Source: Gemmatimonadales bacterium (GTDB lineage: Bacteria; Gemmatimonadota; Gemmatimonadetes; Gemmatimonadales; GWC2-71-9). Taken from it: a DNA stretch of 37,233 bases. The notes under the pieces were generated by a model that was not told where the DNA came from, made no database searches, and saw only the letters and a list, made by a program, of their open reading frames with translations. The stretch covers positions 1 through 37,233 of the forward strand of contig JAICLE010000024.1 in the NCBI GenBank assembly GCA_025927545.1, in the 5' to 3' direction. The translations under genes were made by a program, and so were the position numbers. Each line of letters starts with the position of its first letter. Within the stretch, counting starts at the first letter, position 1. Below, one piece after another: positions 1-7,619 of this stretch.

Positions 1-573
1 GAGCTCGTTGCGGGCCCGATGGATGTAGGTCTTCACAGTGCCGAGCGGAAGATCCAGGATCTCCGCAATCTCCTCGTAGGTCCGCCCTTCGACGTGGCGG
101 AGCAGGACACACGAGCGGTATTCCGGGCGGAGGCGCGCGATGGCTGCTTCGATCGCGCCGCCGAGCTCCTTGGCCTCCACGGCCTCGAGCGGCGACTCCT
201 GCCGCGCCCCGATCTGGAGCGCAGTGGCCTGCATCGCTTCAGGCGTCTCCGCGTGCGGCGAGCCGTCGAGCGAGAGCGTATCGAGCTCGCGGCGCCGGAG
301 ATGGTCGATCGCGGCGTTATTGGCGATCTTGAAGATCCACGAAGAGAACTTGAACTCGGGTCGGTACGACTCGATCGCGTTGAGCGCCTTGACGAACGTC
401 TCCTGCGACAGGTCTTCGGCCAGCTCGCGGTCCCGCACCATGCGGAAGATGAGCGCGAAGATCGGCCGTTCGTAGCGCCGGATCAGCTCGCGGTAGGCGA
501 CCTCCCGGCCGCCCCGGGCGAGCAGCACGACCTCCTGATCGCTCAGCCGCGCCCACTCGGGCGCGTCAGCCAC
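1..573 (-). CDS. ECF-type RNA polymerase sigma factor, C-terminus cut by window edge
   Basis: Sigma-70-family factor that would direct RNA polymerase to a small regulon. The minus-strand frame opens with GTG at 573, with AGGCGGAGG just upstream, and stays open for 191 codons to base 1, so the stop lies outside. Region 2 spans about residues 24-95, with AEDLSQETFVKAL at 52-64 and the core-binding/-10 segment SSWIFKIANNAAIDHLRRR at 77-95. A variable linker follows. Region 4 begins near 145 (RLRPEYRSCVLLRHVEGRTY at 147-166) and contains the helix-turn-helix IAEILDLPLGTVKTYIHRAR, cut just after it. This is the ordinary ECF layout. The gene is divergent from menG with 50 bases between starts, and any cognate anti-sigma gene would lie left of the window. 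Which stress it answers to cannot be told. Family assignment is secure. Confidence 0.93.
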   Translation of the reverse strand, partial: MADAPEWARLSDQEVVLLARGGREVAYRELIRRYERPIFALIFRMVRDRELAEDLSQETFVKALNAIESYRPEFKFSSWIFKIANNAAIDHLRRRELDTLSLDGSPHAETPEAMQATALQIGARQESPLEAVEAKELGGAIEAAIARLRPEYRSCVLLRHVEGRTYEEIAEILDLPLGTVKTYIHRARNEL

Positions 574-623
574 CAGGCCTCCGCCTTGCCAATGCTCTCG
601 TGGCCGGACTACATTGAGCGCCT

Positions 624-1352
624 ATGTTAGCCTCGGATCGTGAGTTACCCGTCGCGGGCGGTCCGGAAAAGCGGGCCTACGTTCGCGACATCTTCACGGC
701 CATCGCTCCCACCTATGACCGACTCAACCGCATCATCAGCCTGCGCTTCGATCAGCGCTGGCGGCGGTACGCGGTGGGCCGGCTGAACTGGGAGCGGAGA
801 CCGGAAGGAATCTACCTCGACGTCTGCGCCGGCACGCTCGACTTTGCCGCCACGCTGGCCCGGCGTCCGGGCTTCCGCGGCCGGATCGTCGGCGCCGACT
901 TCGTTCCTCCGATGCTCCGACGGGGGCGCGGCAAGGCTGCGCGGCTCGCGCCGGTCGCCGCCGACGCGCTCGAGCTGCCCTTTCCCGACCACGCGTTCGA
1001 CGGCGCGATGGTGGGCTGGGGGATGCGGAACCTGGTGGATCTCGATGCCGGCCTGGCCGAGGCGGCGCGCGTGCTCCGACCGGGCGCTCGCCTGGTGATG
1101 CTCGAGATGACGCTGCCGCCCCAGCCGCTCTTCCGCCGGGTCTATCAGTTCTATTTCCGGCGCGTGATGCCTTGGATCGGCCGGCGCGTCTCCCGGCACG
1201 CGACGGCGTATACGTGGCTGCCCGCGTCCACCATCGCCTTCCCGGAGCCGGCCGAACTGGCGCGACGGCTCGAGGCGCAGGGGTTCCGGGATGTGTCGTA
1301 CCGCCTGCTGATGGGCGGTGTCTCCGCCCTGCACGTGGCCACGCGGGGGTAG
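624..1352 (+). CDS. menG: Demethylmenaquinone methyltransferase (MenG/UbiE)
   Basis: SAM-dependent C-methyltransferase for the last step of menaquinone synthesis, demethylmenaquinone to menaquinone, acting at the cytoplasmic membrane face. The 242-residue protein has the usual family length. Visible marks are the N-terminal signature FTAIAPTYDRLNRIISL (about 24-40), the SAM-binding glycine loop as DVCAGTLDFA (about 66-75, where many members read DVATGTGD), the acidic motif GADFVPPML, and the family block GWGMRNLVDLDAGLAEAARV (about 131-150). The protein heads a tight run with UbiD-, UbiA- and UbiX-like genes. Their presence implies a menaquinone role rather than ubiquinone. The bases between this stop and the next start (1353-1419) hold only a short tandem CGCGACC repeat. 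Confidence 0.92.
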   Translation: MLASDRELPVAGGPEKRAYVRDIFTAIAPTYDRLNRIISLRFDQRWRRYAVGRLNWERRPEGIYLDVCAGTLDFAATLARRPGFRGRIVGADFVPPMLRRGRGKAARLAPVAADALELPFPDHAFDGAMVGWGMRNLVDLDAGLAEAARVLRPGARLVMLEMTLPPQPLFRRVYQFYFRRVMPWIGRRVSRHATAYTWLPASTIAFPEPAELARRLEAQGFRDVSYRLLMGGVSALHVATRG

Positions 1353-1378
1353 GAGTGCCCGTGCGCTTGGTCTTCAGT

Positions 1379-1396
1379 CGCGACCCGCGACCCGCG
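1379..1396. repeat. Short tandem repeat CGCGACC x 2.6
   Basis: Two exact copies of the 7-mer CGCGACC (1379-1385, 1386-1392) followed by CGCG lie in the 67-base gap between menG and the UbiD-like gene. It is a minor low-complexity tract, noted because three other co-directional gene junctions in the window carry comparable micro-repeats. Confidence 0.5.
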
Positions 1397-1419
1397 TCTC
1401 GAAACGTGCAACGGACCCC

Positions 1420-2925
1420 ATGCCGCTAGACAACCTGCGCGAATTCCTCCGCGAGATCGACCGCCTCGGCGAGCTGGTCCGCGTGACGCATCCCGTCCGT
1501 GCCCGGCTCGAGGTCGCCGAGATCGCCGACCGCTGCATGAAGAGTCCCGGCGGCGGCCCCGCGCTCGTGTTCGAGCACGTGCTCCTCGACGACGGGCGCC
1601 GGAGTCCGCATCCCGTGGCGATCAACCTCTACGGGTCCATGCGCCGCATGTGCCTCGCGCTCGGCGTGGACGATCTCGACGCCGTGGGCGGGCGCATCTC
1701 CGAGATGCTCAACCTGAAGGTGCCCGAGGGGCTGCTTGGCAAGCTCGCCCTTCTGCCCAGACTGGCCGAGATGGGGAAGTTCCCGCCCAGGGTCAAGGGC
1801 GGGCGGCCGCCCTGTCAGGAAGTGATCCTCCGCGGCGACGCCGTCAACCTGGACGAGATCCCGTTCCTCACCACCTGGCCAGGCGACGGGGGCCGCTACA
1901 TCACCCTGCCCATGGTGATCACGACCGATCCCTCGCGAGGCATCCGGAATGTGGGCATGTATCGCATCCAGGTACTGGGCCGCGATACGCTCGCCATGCA
2001 CTGGCAGCGTCACAAGGTCGGCGCCGCGCACTGGCGCGAAATGGCGGCCCGGGGCGAACGCATGCCCGTCGTCGTCGCCCTCGGGGGCGATCCGGCGAGC
2101 ATCTACTCGGCCACGGCGCCGCTGCCGCCGACGATCGACGAGTTCCTGTTCGCCGGGTTTCTCCGGCGTGAGCCGGTGGAGCTCACCCGCGCGGTCACCT
2201 GCGCGCTCGAGGTGCCCGCGCAGGCCGAGCTCGTCCTCGAGGGATACATCGATCCCTCGGAGCCGCTCGTGCTCGAAGGCCCGTTCGGCGACCACACCGG
2301 CTTCTACTCCCTGGCGGACTACTATCCCAAGGTGCACCTCACCGCGCTGACGGCGCGGCGCGACCCGATCTACCCCGCCACCCTGGTGGGCCGCCCGCCG
2401 ATGGAGGACTACTATCTCGGCCACGCCACGGAGCGGATCTTCCTCCCGCTCCTCAAGCTCACCGTGCCGGAGATCGTGGACTACCACATGCCCGCCGCGG
2501 GGATCTTTCACAATCTGGTGTTCGTGTCGATCGACAAGCAGTTTCCCGGGCAGGCGTACAAGGTGATGAACGCACTCTGGGGGCAGGGGCTCATGTCGCT
2601 CGCCAAGGTGCTCGTCATCGTGGACAAGCAGGTGAACGTCCGTGATCCCGACGAGGCGTGGTGGGCCGCGCTCAATAACATCGATCCCGAGCGCGACGTG
2701 CGCTTCACGATGGGACCGGTGGACGTACTCGACCACGCGAGCCGCGGCTTCACCTATGGGAGCAAGATGGGCATCGACGGCACGAGGAAGTGGAAGGAGG
2801 AAGGGTTCACCCGCGAGTGGCCCGACGTGATCACGATGGATCCGGAGACCAGGCGGCGGGTGGACGAGATGTGGCCGGCGCTGGGGATCACGCTGACCGG
2901 GGCGAGCGGTGCTCACCGTTCGTGA
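1420..2925 (+). CDS. UbiD-family prenylated-FMN decarboxylase, probably MqnL-type
   Basis: Non-oxidative decarboxylase of the UbiD family, dependent on prenylated FMN made by UbiX. The ATG at 1420 gives MPLDNLREFLREIDRLGEL, the typical family beginning, and 501 residues, close to the family norm. The frame stays open further upstream but that part has no family character. Visible landmarks are the flavin/metal segment NVGMYRIQVLGRD (about 177-189), the catalytic-region EGPFGDHTGFYS (about 286-297) and the following PMEDYYLGHATERIFLPLLK. It lies between menG and a UbiA-type prenyltransferase, with a UbiX-type gene two genes on. In the futalosine route the prenylated 1,4-dihydroxy-6-naphthoate must be decarboxylated by UbiD-like MqnL, whereas in the classical Men route MenA does prenylation and decarboxylation together. 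The substrate is inferred from context. The 3' end overlaps the next gene by 17 bases. Confidence 0.9.
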   Translation: MPLDNLREFLREIDRLGELVRVTHPVRARLEVAEIADRCMKSPGGGPALVFEHVLLDDGRRSPHPVAINLYGSMRRMCLALGVDDLDAVGGRISEMLNLKVPEGLLGKLALLPRLAEMGKFPPRVKGGRPPCQEVILRGDAVNLDEIPFLTTWPGDGGRYITLPMVITTDPSRGIRNVGMYRIQVLGRDTLAMHWQRHKVGAAHWREMAARGERMPVVVALGGDPASIYSATAPLPPTIDEFLFAGFLRREPVELTRAVTCALEVPAQAELVLEGYIDPSEPLVLEGPFGDHTGFYSLADYYPKVHLTALTARRDPIYPATLVGRPPMEDYYLGHATERIFLPLLKLTVPEIVDYHMPAAGIFHNLVFVSIDKQFPGQAYKVMNALWGQGLMSLAKVLVIVDKQVNVRDPDEAWWAALNNIDPERDVRFTMGPVDVLDHASRGFTYGSKMGIDGTRKWKEEGFTREWPDVITMDPETRRRVDEMWPALGITLTGASGAHRS

Positions 2926-3805
2926 AGGTCAGACGTTCGGCGGCGAGTCGCTCCTCGTCCGCTACGTCAACCTGGTCAAGCTGCCGCATACCCTCTTCGC
3001 GCTGCCATTCGCGCTGCTCGGCGTGCTCGCCGCGTCGCGGGTGGCACCGGTCACGCCGCGCGAGGTGGTGCTCGTGATCCTCGCGTTCTCCGCGGCCCGG
3101 TGGACGGCCATGGGGTTCAACCGGGTCGCCGATCTCCCGTACGACCGGGAGAACCCGCGGACCCGGCACCGCGAGCTTCCCCGCGGCGCGTTGACGCCGG
3201 CACAGGCCTGGATGTCCATCCTCGTGGCGGCGGCCCTCTTCCTGGTGGCGGCGGGGCTGCTCAACCCGCTCTGTCTGCTCCTGAGCCCGCTGGCGCTCGC
3301 GTGGGTCCTGACGTACAGCCTCGCCAAGCGCTTTACCTGGTGGCCCCATCTCTGGCTCGGGCTGAGCCTCGCCATCGCACCCGTGGGCGGGTATCTCGCG
3401 ATCACCGGCCGCTGGAGCGAGCCCGGCTGGCTGCTGCTCGCCGTGGCACTCGCGGTCGCGACCTGGGTGGCGGGGTTCGACATCTTCTACGCCCTGCCCG
3501 ACGCCGGCTTCGACCGGCATCACGGGCTTCGGAGCGCCGTCGTCCGGCTGGGGGAACGACGCGCGATCGCGCTCGCCAAGCTGCTGCACGGGGTCACCAT
3601 TCCCGCGCTCGCGCTGTTCGGTTGGGGGGCGGGCTTCGGCGGGTGGTATTTCGCCGGCCTGGCCATCGCCGCGGCCCTCCTCGTCTACGAGCACCGCCTG
3701 GTGCGGCCCGGTGATCTCTCGCGGCTCGACGCGGCCTTCTTTACGATGAACGGCGTGATGTCGGTGACGGTATTCGCCTTCGCGCTGCTCGACCGGCTGC
3801 TGTGA
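2909..3805 (+). CDS. UbiA-family polyprenyltransferase, probably MqnP-type
   Basis: Integral-membrane prenyltransferase that would attach the isoprenoid side chain to the aromatic menaquinone precursor. The GTG start at 2909 lies inside the end of the preceding gene. The protein has 298 residues and about eight or nine hydrophobic helices. Both Mg-diphosphate-binding aspartate motifs are present: NRVADLPYD (N71, D75, D79), continuing into ENPRTRHRELPRG, and DIFYALPDAGFD (D191, D198, D202). The pattern N-R-x-x-D with the tail NPRT..R.LP.G is typical of the branch used with UbiD/UbiX-type genes (menaquinone via futalosine, or 4-hydroxybenzoate) rather than of MenA. The futalosine role is inference from motif style and neighbours. 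Ubiquinone synthesis is the alternative, but no UbiC- or hydroxylase-type gene is seen here. Confidence 0.9.
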   Translation: MLTVREGQTFGGESLLVRYVNLVKLPHTLFALPFALLGVLAASRVAPVTPREVVLVILAFSAARWTAMGFNRVADLPYDRENPRTRHRELPRGALTPAQAWMSILVAAALFLVAAGLLNPLCLLLSPLALAWVLTYSLAKRFTWWPHLWLGLSLAIAPVGGYLAITGRWSEPGWLLLAVALAVATWVAGFDIFYALPDAGFDRHHGLRSAVVRLGERRAIALAKLLHGVTIPALALFGWGAGFGGWYFAGLAIAAALLVYEHRLVRPGDLSRLDAAFFTMNGVMSVTVFAFALLDRLL

Positions 3806-3812
3806 ACGCCAC

Positions 3813-4415
3813 ATGATTCGCCACCCCGTGGTGCTCGCGCTCACCGGGGCTTCCGGCGCACCGTACGGGGTGCGGCTGCTCGACGTCCTGGCCCGGCACC
3901 GCGTGCCGGTATGGCTCATGGTCTCGACCCACGGCATGCGGCTCCTGCGTGATGAGTGCGGGATCGGCACCCTCGAGGCCCTCCAGGCCGCGACGGGCGG
4001 CGACTGGAGCTCGGTGCTCACCTTCTCCGACGCCGATCGCGGCGCGCTCCCCGCCTCCGGCTCCCAGCGGACCCACGCCATGGTGGTCTGCCCGTGCTCG
4101 ATGGGCACCGTGGCGGCCATCGCGGGCGGGGCCAGCCGCTCGCTCATCGAGCGCGCGGCCGATGTGACGCTCAAGGAGCGGCGAAAGCTGATCCTGGTGC
4201 CGCGCGAGACGCCGCTCTCGCTGGTGCACCTGCGGAACCTGGTCGCGGTCACCGAGGCGGGTGCGATCGTCATCCCCGCCGCCCCGGGCTTCTATCACCG
4301 GCCGACCGCAGTGGCCGAGCTGGTGGACTTCATCGTCCAGCGGGTCATCGATCTGCTGGAAATCGACGTCGAGATCGCCCGCCGCTGGAGCGGCGACGAG
4401 GGGGTGACCCGGTGA
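3813..4415 (+). CDS. ubiX: UbiX-family flavin prenyltransferase
   Basis: Makes prenylated FMN from FMN and dimethylallyl phosphate, the cofactor required by the UbiD-like enzyme two genes upstream. The 200-residue protein matches the family length. It shows the N-terminal flavin loop LTGASGAPYG (10-19), the PCSMGTVAAIAGG segment (about 94-106), VPRETPLSLVHLRNL and the C-terminal PAAPGFYHRPTAVAELVDF. The start ATG at 3813 is 7 bases after the UbiA-like stop. The stop TGA is contained in the GTGA that opens the following lipoprotein gene, so at least those two are translationally coupled. The cofactor role is established for the family, and specificity needs no further context. Confidence 0.93.
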   Translation: MIRHPVVLALTGASGAPYGVRLLDVLARHRVPVWLMVSTHGMRLLRDECGIGTLEALQAATGGDWSSVLTFSDADRGALPASGSQRTHAMVVCPCSMGTVAAIAGGASRSLIERAADVTLKERRKLILVPRETPLSLVHLRNLVAVTEAGAIVIPAAPGFYHRPTAVAELVDFIVQRVIDLLEIDVEIARRWSGDEGVTR

Positions 4416-5575
4416 AGCCGCGCGGTGTGAGCTCGCTCTTCTCGCTCGCGCTCGTGGGGGCGGCCGCCTGCGGCGGCGACGGCGCGCAGGCGCCGGCGGC
4501 GGAGGAGCCGGCCTCACCGGGCTGCCGGGACGCCACCCTCCCGAGCGCCGCGCTCTACCGCGTGTGCTTCCCGCAGAGCTGGAACGGCGATCTCGTCATC
4601 TACGCTCACGGGTACGTATCCGCGGACGAGCCGCTGGCGCTCCCGGACGATCAGGTCGGGGGGCAGTCGATCTCCGCGGTCGTCAACGGGCTGGGCTATG
4701 CCTATGCGACGACGAGCTACCGCGCCAACGGCCTGATCGCCGACCGTGCGGTGGACGACGTGGCCGAGCTGGTGGAGGAACTGCGGCGCCGCTTCCAGCC
4801 CGACCCCACGCGGACGTTCGTCGTGGGGGTCTCCGAAGGCGGCCTGGTCGCGGCGCTCGCGGCGGAGCGGCGGCCGGCGATCGTGAACGGCGCACTCGCC
4901 GCGTGCGGGCCCATCGGGGACTTCACGGCGCAGGTGGACTATTTCGGAGATTTCCGCGTGCTGTTCGACTACTTCTTCCCGGGCATCATTCCAGGGAACC
5001 CGCTGGACGTGCCCGACTCGGTGCGGGCCCAGTGGGACGCGAGGTACGCGCCCGCCGTCGCGGCGGCGCTCGACGCCGATCCGGCCTCTGCGCTCGCGCT
5101 GCTCACCGTCGCGGGCGCGCCGCACACGGATGCCGATCTTCCGTCCACCACCGCCACCGTCCTCGCCGCGCTCTGGTACGACGTCTTCGCGCTGCCAGAC
5201 GCGACGCGGCGCCTCGGGGGCCAGCCCTTCGACAACACCGGCCGGATCTACCAGGGGTCGGCGGATGACGCTGCGATGAACGCCGGCGTCGCGCGGGTTG
5301 CCACCGATGCCGTAGCCCGCGCGGGGCTCGGTGCGTTCGAGACGTCCGGGAATCTCGCCGCACCCGTCGTCACCCTGCACACGACCGGCGACCCGGTCGT
5401 GCCCGCAGGCCAGTCGGTACGTTACGGCGAGAAGGTCGCGGCGGCCGGCGCCGGCGCGCTGCTCGAGCAGCGCACGGTCGACCGCTACGGGCATTGCGCC
5501 TTCCAGCCGAGCGAGCTGCTCGATGCCTTTGCCGCGATGATCCAGCGGGCCACCGCTGCCGCGCGGATCGACTGA
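4412..5575 (+). CDS. Putative lipoprotein alpha/beta hydrolase
   Basis: Exported hydrolase of unknown substrate. The GTG at 4412 overlaps the ubiX stop and yields 387 residues. Residues 1-20 form a lipoprotein signal (LVGAAAC, lipid-modified Cys20), followed by an Ala/Pro/Glu-rich spacer. An alpha/beta-hydrolase fold follows: HGY near the oxyanion strand, the nucleophile elbow GVSEGG with Ser141, and candidate acid and base D327 (TTGDPVVP) and H361 (YGHC). The wide spacing between Ser141 and the acid leaves room for a large cap domain (about 165-300). Two cysteines (33 and 48, in PGCRD and YRVCF) could form a disulfide. Its coupling to ubiX is positional and gives no clue to a quinone role. 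Peptidase, esterase or lipase are all possible. Fold call is good, function open. Confidence 0.82.
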   Translation: MKPRGVSSLFSLALVGAAACGGDGAQAPAAEEPASPGCRDATLPSAALYRVCFPQSWNGDLVIYAHGYVSADEPLALPDDQVGGQSISAVVNGLGYAYATTSYRANGLIADRAVDDVAELVEELRRRFQPDPTRTFVVGVSEGGLVAALAAERRPAIVNGALAACGPIGDFTAQVDYFGDFRVLFDYFFPGIIPGNPLDVPDSVRAQWDARYAPAVAAALDADPASALALLTVAGAPHTDADLPSTTATVLAALWYDVFALPDATRRLGGQPFDNTGRIYQGSADDAAMNAGVARVATDAVARAGLGAFETSGNLAAPVVTLHTTGDPVVPAGQSVRYGEKVAAAGAGALLEQRTVDRYGHCAFQPSELLDAFAAMIQRATAAARID

Positions 5576-5578
5576 GCC

Positions 5579-6070
5579 GTGCGGCTCGGCGTGATTTCCG
5601 ACACGCACGGGCTGCTCCGCCCGGAGGTCTTCGACGTGTTCGCCGAGGTGGACCACATCCTCCACGGCGGTGACGTCGGACGGCCGGCCATTCTGGAAAA
5701 ACTCGGGACGATCGCCCCCGTCACGGCGGTCTACGGCAACACCGATGGAGGAGACATCCGCGATCGGCTGCCGCAGGTCGCCACTATCGAGCTGGACGGG
5801 TTCACGATCGTGGTCACCCACGGCGACCAGTTCGGCTCCCCCACGCCGGAGCGGCTGCAGGCGGCATTCCCCCGGGCGGAGATCATCGTGTACGGCCACA
5901 CCCACCGGCCGCTGCTCACGCTGGTGGACGTGGTGGTCACGGTCATGAACCCGGGAGGCGCGGGTCCGCGCCGGTTCGATCTTCCACCCTCGGTAGGGAT
6001 TCTCGAGCTGGAGCCCGGTATTCCACCGCGTGGCCGCCTGGTGCCGCTCACGCCGTTCGATCCGGAGTAG
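5579..6070 (+). CDS. YfcE/MJ0936-type metallophosphoesterase
   Basis: Small cytoplasmic dinuclear-metal phosphodiesterase. The 163-residue protein starts with GTG at 5579, three bases after the upstream stop, and begins MRLGVISDTHG with metal ligands D8 and H10. Further ligands are in HGGDVG, GNTD, THGDQFG and GHTHRP. All canonical motifs of the YfcE subfamily are present and the length is typical, so it should be active. Known members hydrolyse phosphodiesters in vitro and their physiological substrates are generally unsettled. The last 41 bases overlap the following secreted-protein gene in another frame. Confidence 0.88.
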   Translation: MRLGVISDTHGLLRPEVFDVFAEVDHILHGGDVGRPAILEKLGTIAPVTAVYGNTDGGDIRDRLPQVATIELDGFTIVVTHGDQFGSPTPERLQAAFPRAEIIVYGHTHRPLLTLVDVVVTVMNPGGAGPRRFDLPPSVGILELEPGIPPRGRLVPLTPFDPE

Positions 6071-6710
6071 TCCGCTGCTCGGGTTGCTGCTCGCGGCGGT
6101 CCTGTTCCATCCGGGCCCAACCGACACGCTGCGATTGCGCCCCGTCGCCAATCCGCCGGCGACGGACGGGCACGTCGACAGCACCGCCTGGGGAGAGCCC
6201 CAGATCCGGATCCCCACGCGGCAGGGCACGGCGTCCATCTGGCTCCTCCAGGCCCGCGACAGCCTTTTCATCGCGGCGAGCGTTCCCGATGCCACACCGT
6301 CCTGGACCGACGCGCTGGCGATCTGTTTCGACATAGGCGGCGACGGCGGCGAGGCGCCCCAGCACGACGACTTTCAGTGGTCGTTCCAGCGGGTGCTCGA
6401 CAGCAGCGTGGTCTACCGTGGCCGGGCGGGCCGGTGGGAGCCGCCGCATGACGACCCCGACTGGCGGCTGGGCCCGGATCATTCCGGCGGCGGTTGGCAG
6501 GTGAGTAGTGCCCGGGGCGTGCGTGGCTGGACCGTCGTGCTCCGGCTCGACCCCGCGTGGCTCGAGGGTCAGGGTGGTCGCCGTCCCCGCGTTGGCTTCC
6601 GCATTCATGACGACGACCCGAACGGGTGGTACGCCTGGCCAGCTGTAGAAAAGAGCGCCGGCGCCACGCTGCTGGAGCGGACGCCGGCGCTCTGGGTTCC
6701 CCTGGAATGA
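6030..6710 (+). CDS. Secreted protein with a CBM9-like beta-sandwich domain
   Basis: Function unknown. The GTG at 6030 gives 226 residues with an Arg-rich start followed by a hydrophobic segment (SSPLLGLLLAAVLFHPG), a good export signal. The rest resembles carbohydrate-binding family 9/DOMON-type beta-sandwich proteins: PPATDGHVDSTAWGEP near residue 43, an aromatic/acidic core DALAICFDIGGDGG, then WQVSSARGVRGWTVVLRLD and RPRVGFRIHDDDPNG. Such domains occur in bacterial secreted proteins that bind sugars or haem. Neither ligand can be read here. The start is uncertain because it lies 41 bases inside the phosphoesterase gene, but starting later would damage the signal peptide. It ends 25 bases before the stop of the convergent barrel gene. 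Confidence 0.72.
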   Translation: MAAWCRSRRSIRSSPLLGLLLAAVLFHPGPTDTLRLRPVANPPATDGHVDSTAWGEPQIRIPTRQGTASIWLLQARDSLFIAASVPDATPSWTDALAICFDIGGDGGEAPQHDDFQWSFQRVLDSSVVYRGRAGRWEPPHDDPDWRLGPDHSGGGWQVSSARGVRGWTVVLRLDPAWLEGQGGRRPRVGFRIHDDDPNGWYAWPAVEKSAGATLLERTPALWVPLE

Positions 6711-6735
6711 GGGAACGGCGCGGGAAGGGCTCGAG

Positions 6736-7356
6736 TCAGAACCCCAGCCGGAGCCCCGCGCTCAGCGCCCAGTTATGCGTGGTGCGGGTGTCCACGTTGA
6801 TCGCCGTGGCTTCCCTCGCATCGAACTTTCCGATGTAATCCTTGGCCATCAATTGCAGCCCCAGCCGCGGCCCGATTGCGACATCCGCCCCGGCTCCCAC
6901 GTTATACGCGACGTTGGTGGCGTGGGTCCCCACCGGCCCGATGCCGAACGACTGGCGGATGGCGCCCGCGCCGGCCTGCACGAACGGCGAGATCGGGAGC
7001 GCGCCCGCCAGCGGCATCCGGAGCCGGAGCGCCGCGTCGTAGAGCAGCACCGAGCTCTGTCCCACCGACACGCCGCCGATCAGCGGCGCACTCACCTCGA
7101 GCCCCGGCTGCGAGTACGCCACGTTCCCCACGAGCGCGAGGCCGCGGGTGAGTCCGAGCGAGGCCTCGGCGCCGTACACCACGGACCCCGCGTTCGCGAG
7201 GTGGGTGCCGAGCGGGCCAGCCACCAGGTTGCCGAACTTCATGTAGCCCGCGTAGGGGGTGATGCCGAATGAGGAGCTGGAAGCGCGCTGGGCCGCCAGC
7301 GGCGCCGTCAGAGTCAGACCGGCGATCGCGCCGGCCAGAAGAGTTTGCCTGAGCAT
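6736..7356 (-). CDS. Small outer-membrane beta-barrel protein
   Basis: Predicted 206-residue outer-membrane protein of the OmpA-like/OmpW-like small-barrel type. The ATG at 7356 follows GGGAGAT at a good distance. Upstream codons in the same frame look non-coding. Residues 1-22 are a signal peptide ending LAAQ. The mature part has alternating strands rich in Gly, Ala and aromatic residues (ITPYAGYMKFGNL, GLALVGNVAYSQPGLEVS, ISPFVQAGAGAI, AYNVGAGADVAIG) and a C-terminal phenylalanine (GLRLGF), the usual barrel-assembly signal. No enzymatic residues are evident. A structural, porin-like or adhesion role is equally possible. A sigma-54-like sequence lies about 60 bases upstream of the start. Confidence 0.82.
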   Translation of the reverse strand: MLRQTLLAGAIAGLTLTAPLAAQRASSSSFGITPYAGYMKFGNLVAGPLGTHLANAGSVVYGAEASLGLTRGLALVGNVAYSQPGLEVSAPLIGGVSVGQSSVLLYDAALRLRMPLAGALPISPFVQAGAGAIRQSFGIGPVGTHATNVAYNVGAGADVAIGPRLGLQLMAKDYIGKFDAREATAINVDTRTTHNWALSAGLRLGF

Positions 7357-7416
7357 TATGGATCTCCCGCTTGCGGTGGACGAGTGCGGCGTCGGAGCGC
7401 CAGCGCGCCGGGGATA

Positions 7417-7432
7417 GGCATACTCGGTGCCA
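7417..7432 (-). promoter_or_regulatory. Candidate sigma-54 (-24/-12) promoter for the barrel gene
   Basis: Read on the minus strand, this site is TGGCACCGAGTATGCC. It keeps the GG of the -24 element and the GC of the -12 element at the correct 10-base separation and matches TGGCAC fully. It lies 61 bases upstream of the barrel ATG at 7356. It is a single motif match in a GC-rich genome, and no enhancer-binding-protein gene is adjacent, so it is tentative. Confidence 0.3.
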
Positions 7433-7619
7433 GACTCTGCAGCCGGATAAATCGCAACTACGTCATCACTTGCGAGCCGCAGCGCCCGGACCGCCATCGG
7501 CCTGTCCAATTGCGGTGACAGCGCGGGCCCGGCCCACGGGCTTGATCGGCGCTTGACGCCGCCGGGATAGCGTCCGTCCTCGACGCTCAGTTGGCCCATA
7601 CCGATGCCGAGGAGGCGCC

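Noticed and set aside
1426-2916. 496-codon open frame antisense to the UbiD-like gene
   Set aside because: It is the mirror of a strongly GC-biased coding frame, rich in Arg, His and Gly with no domain. Similar long antisense frames occur opposite most genes here.
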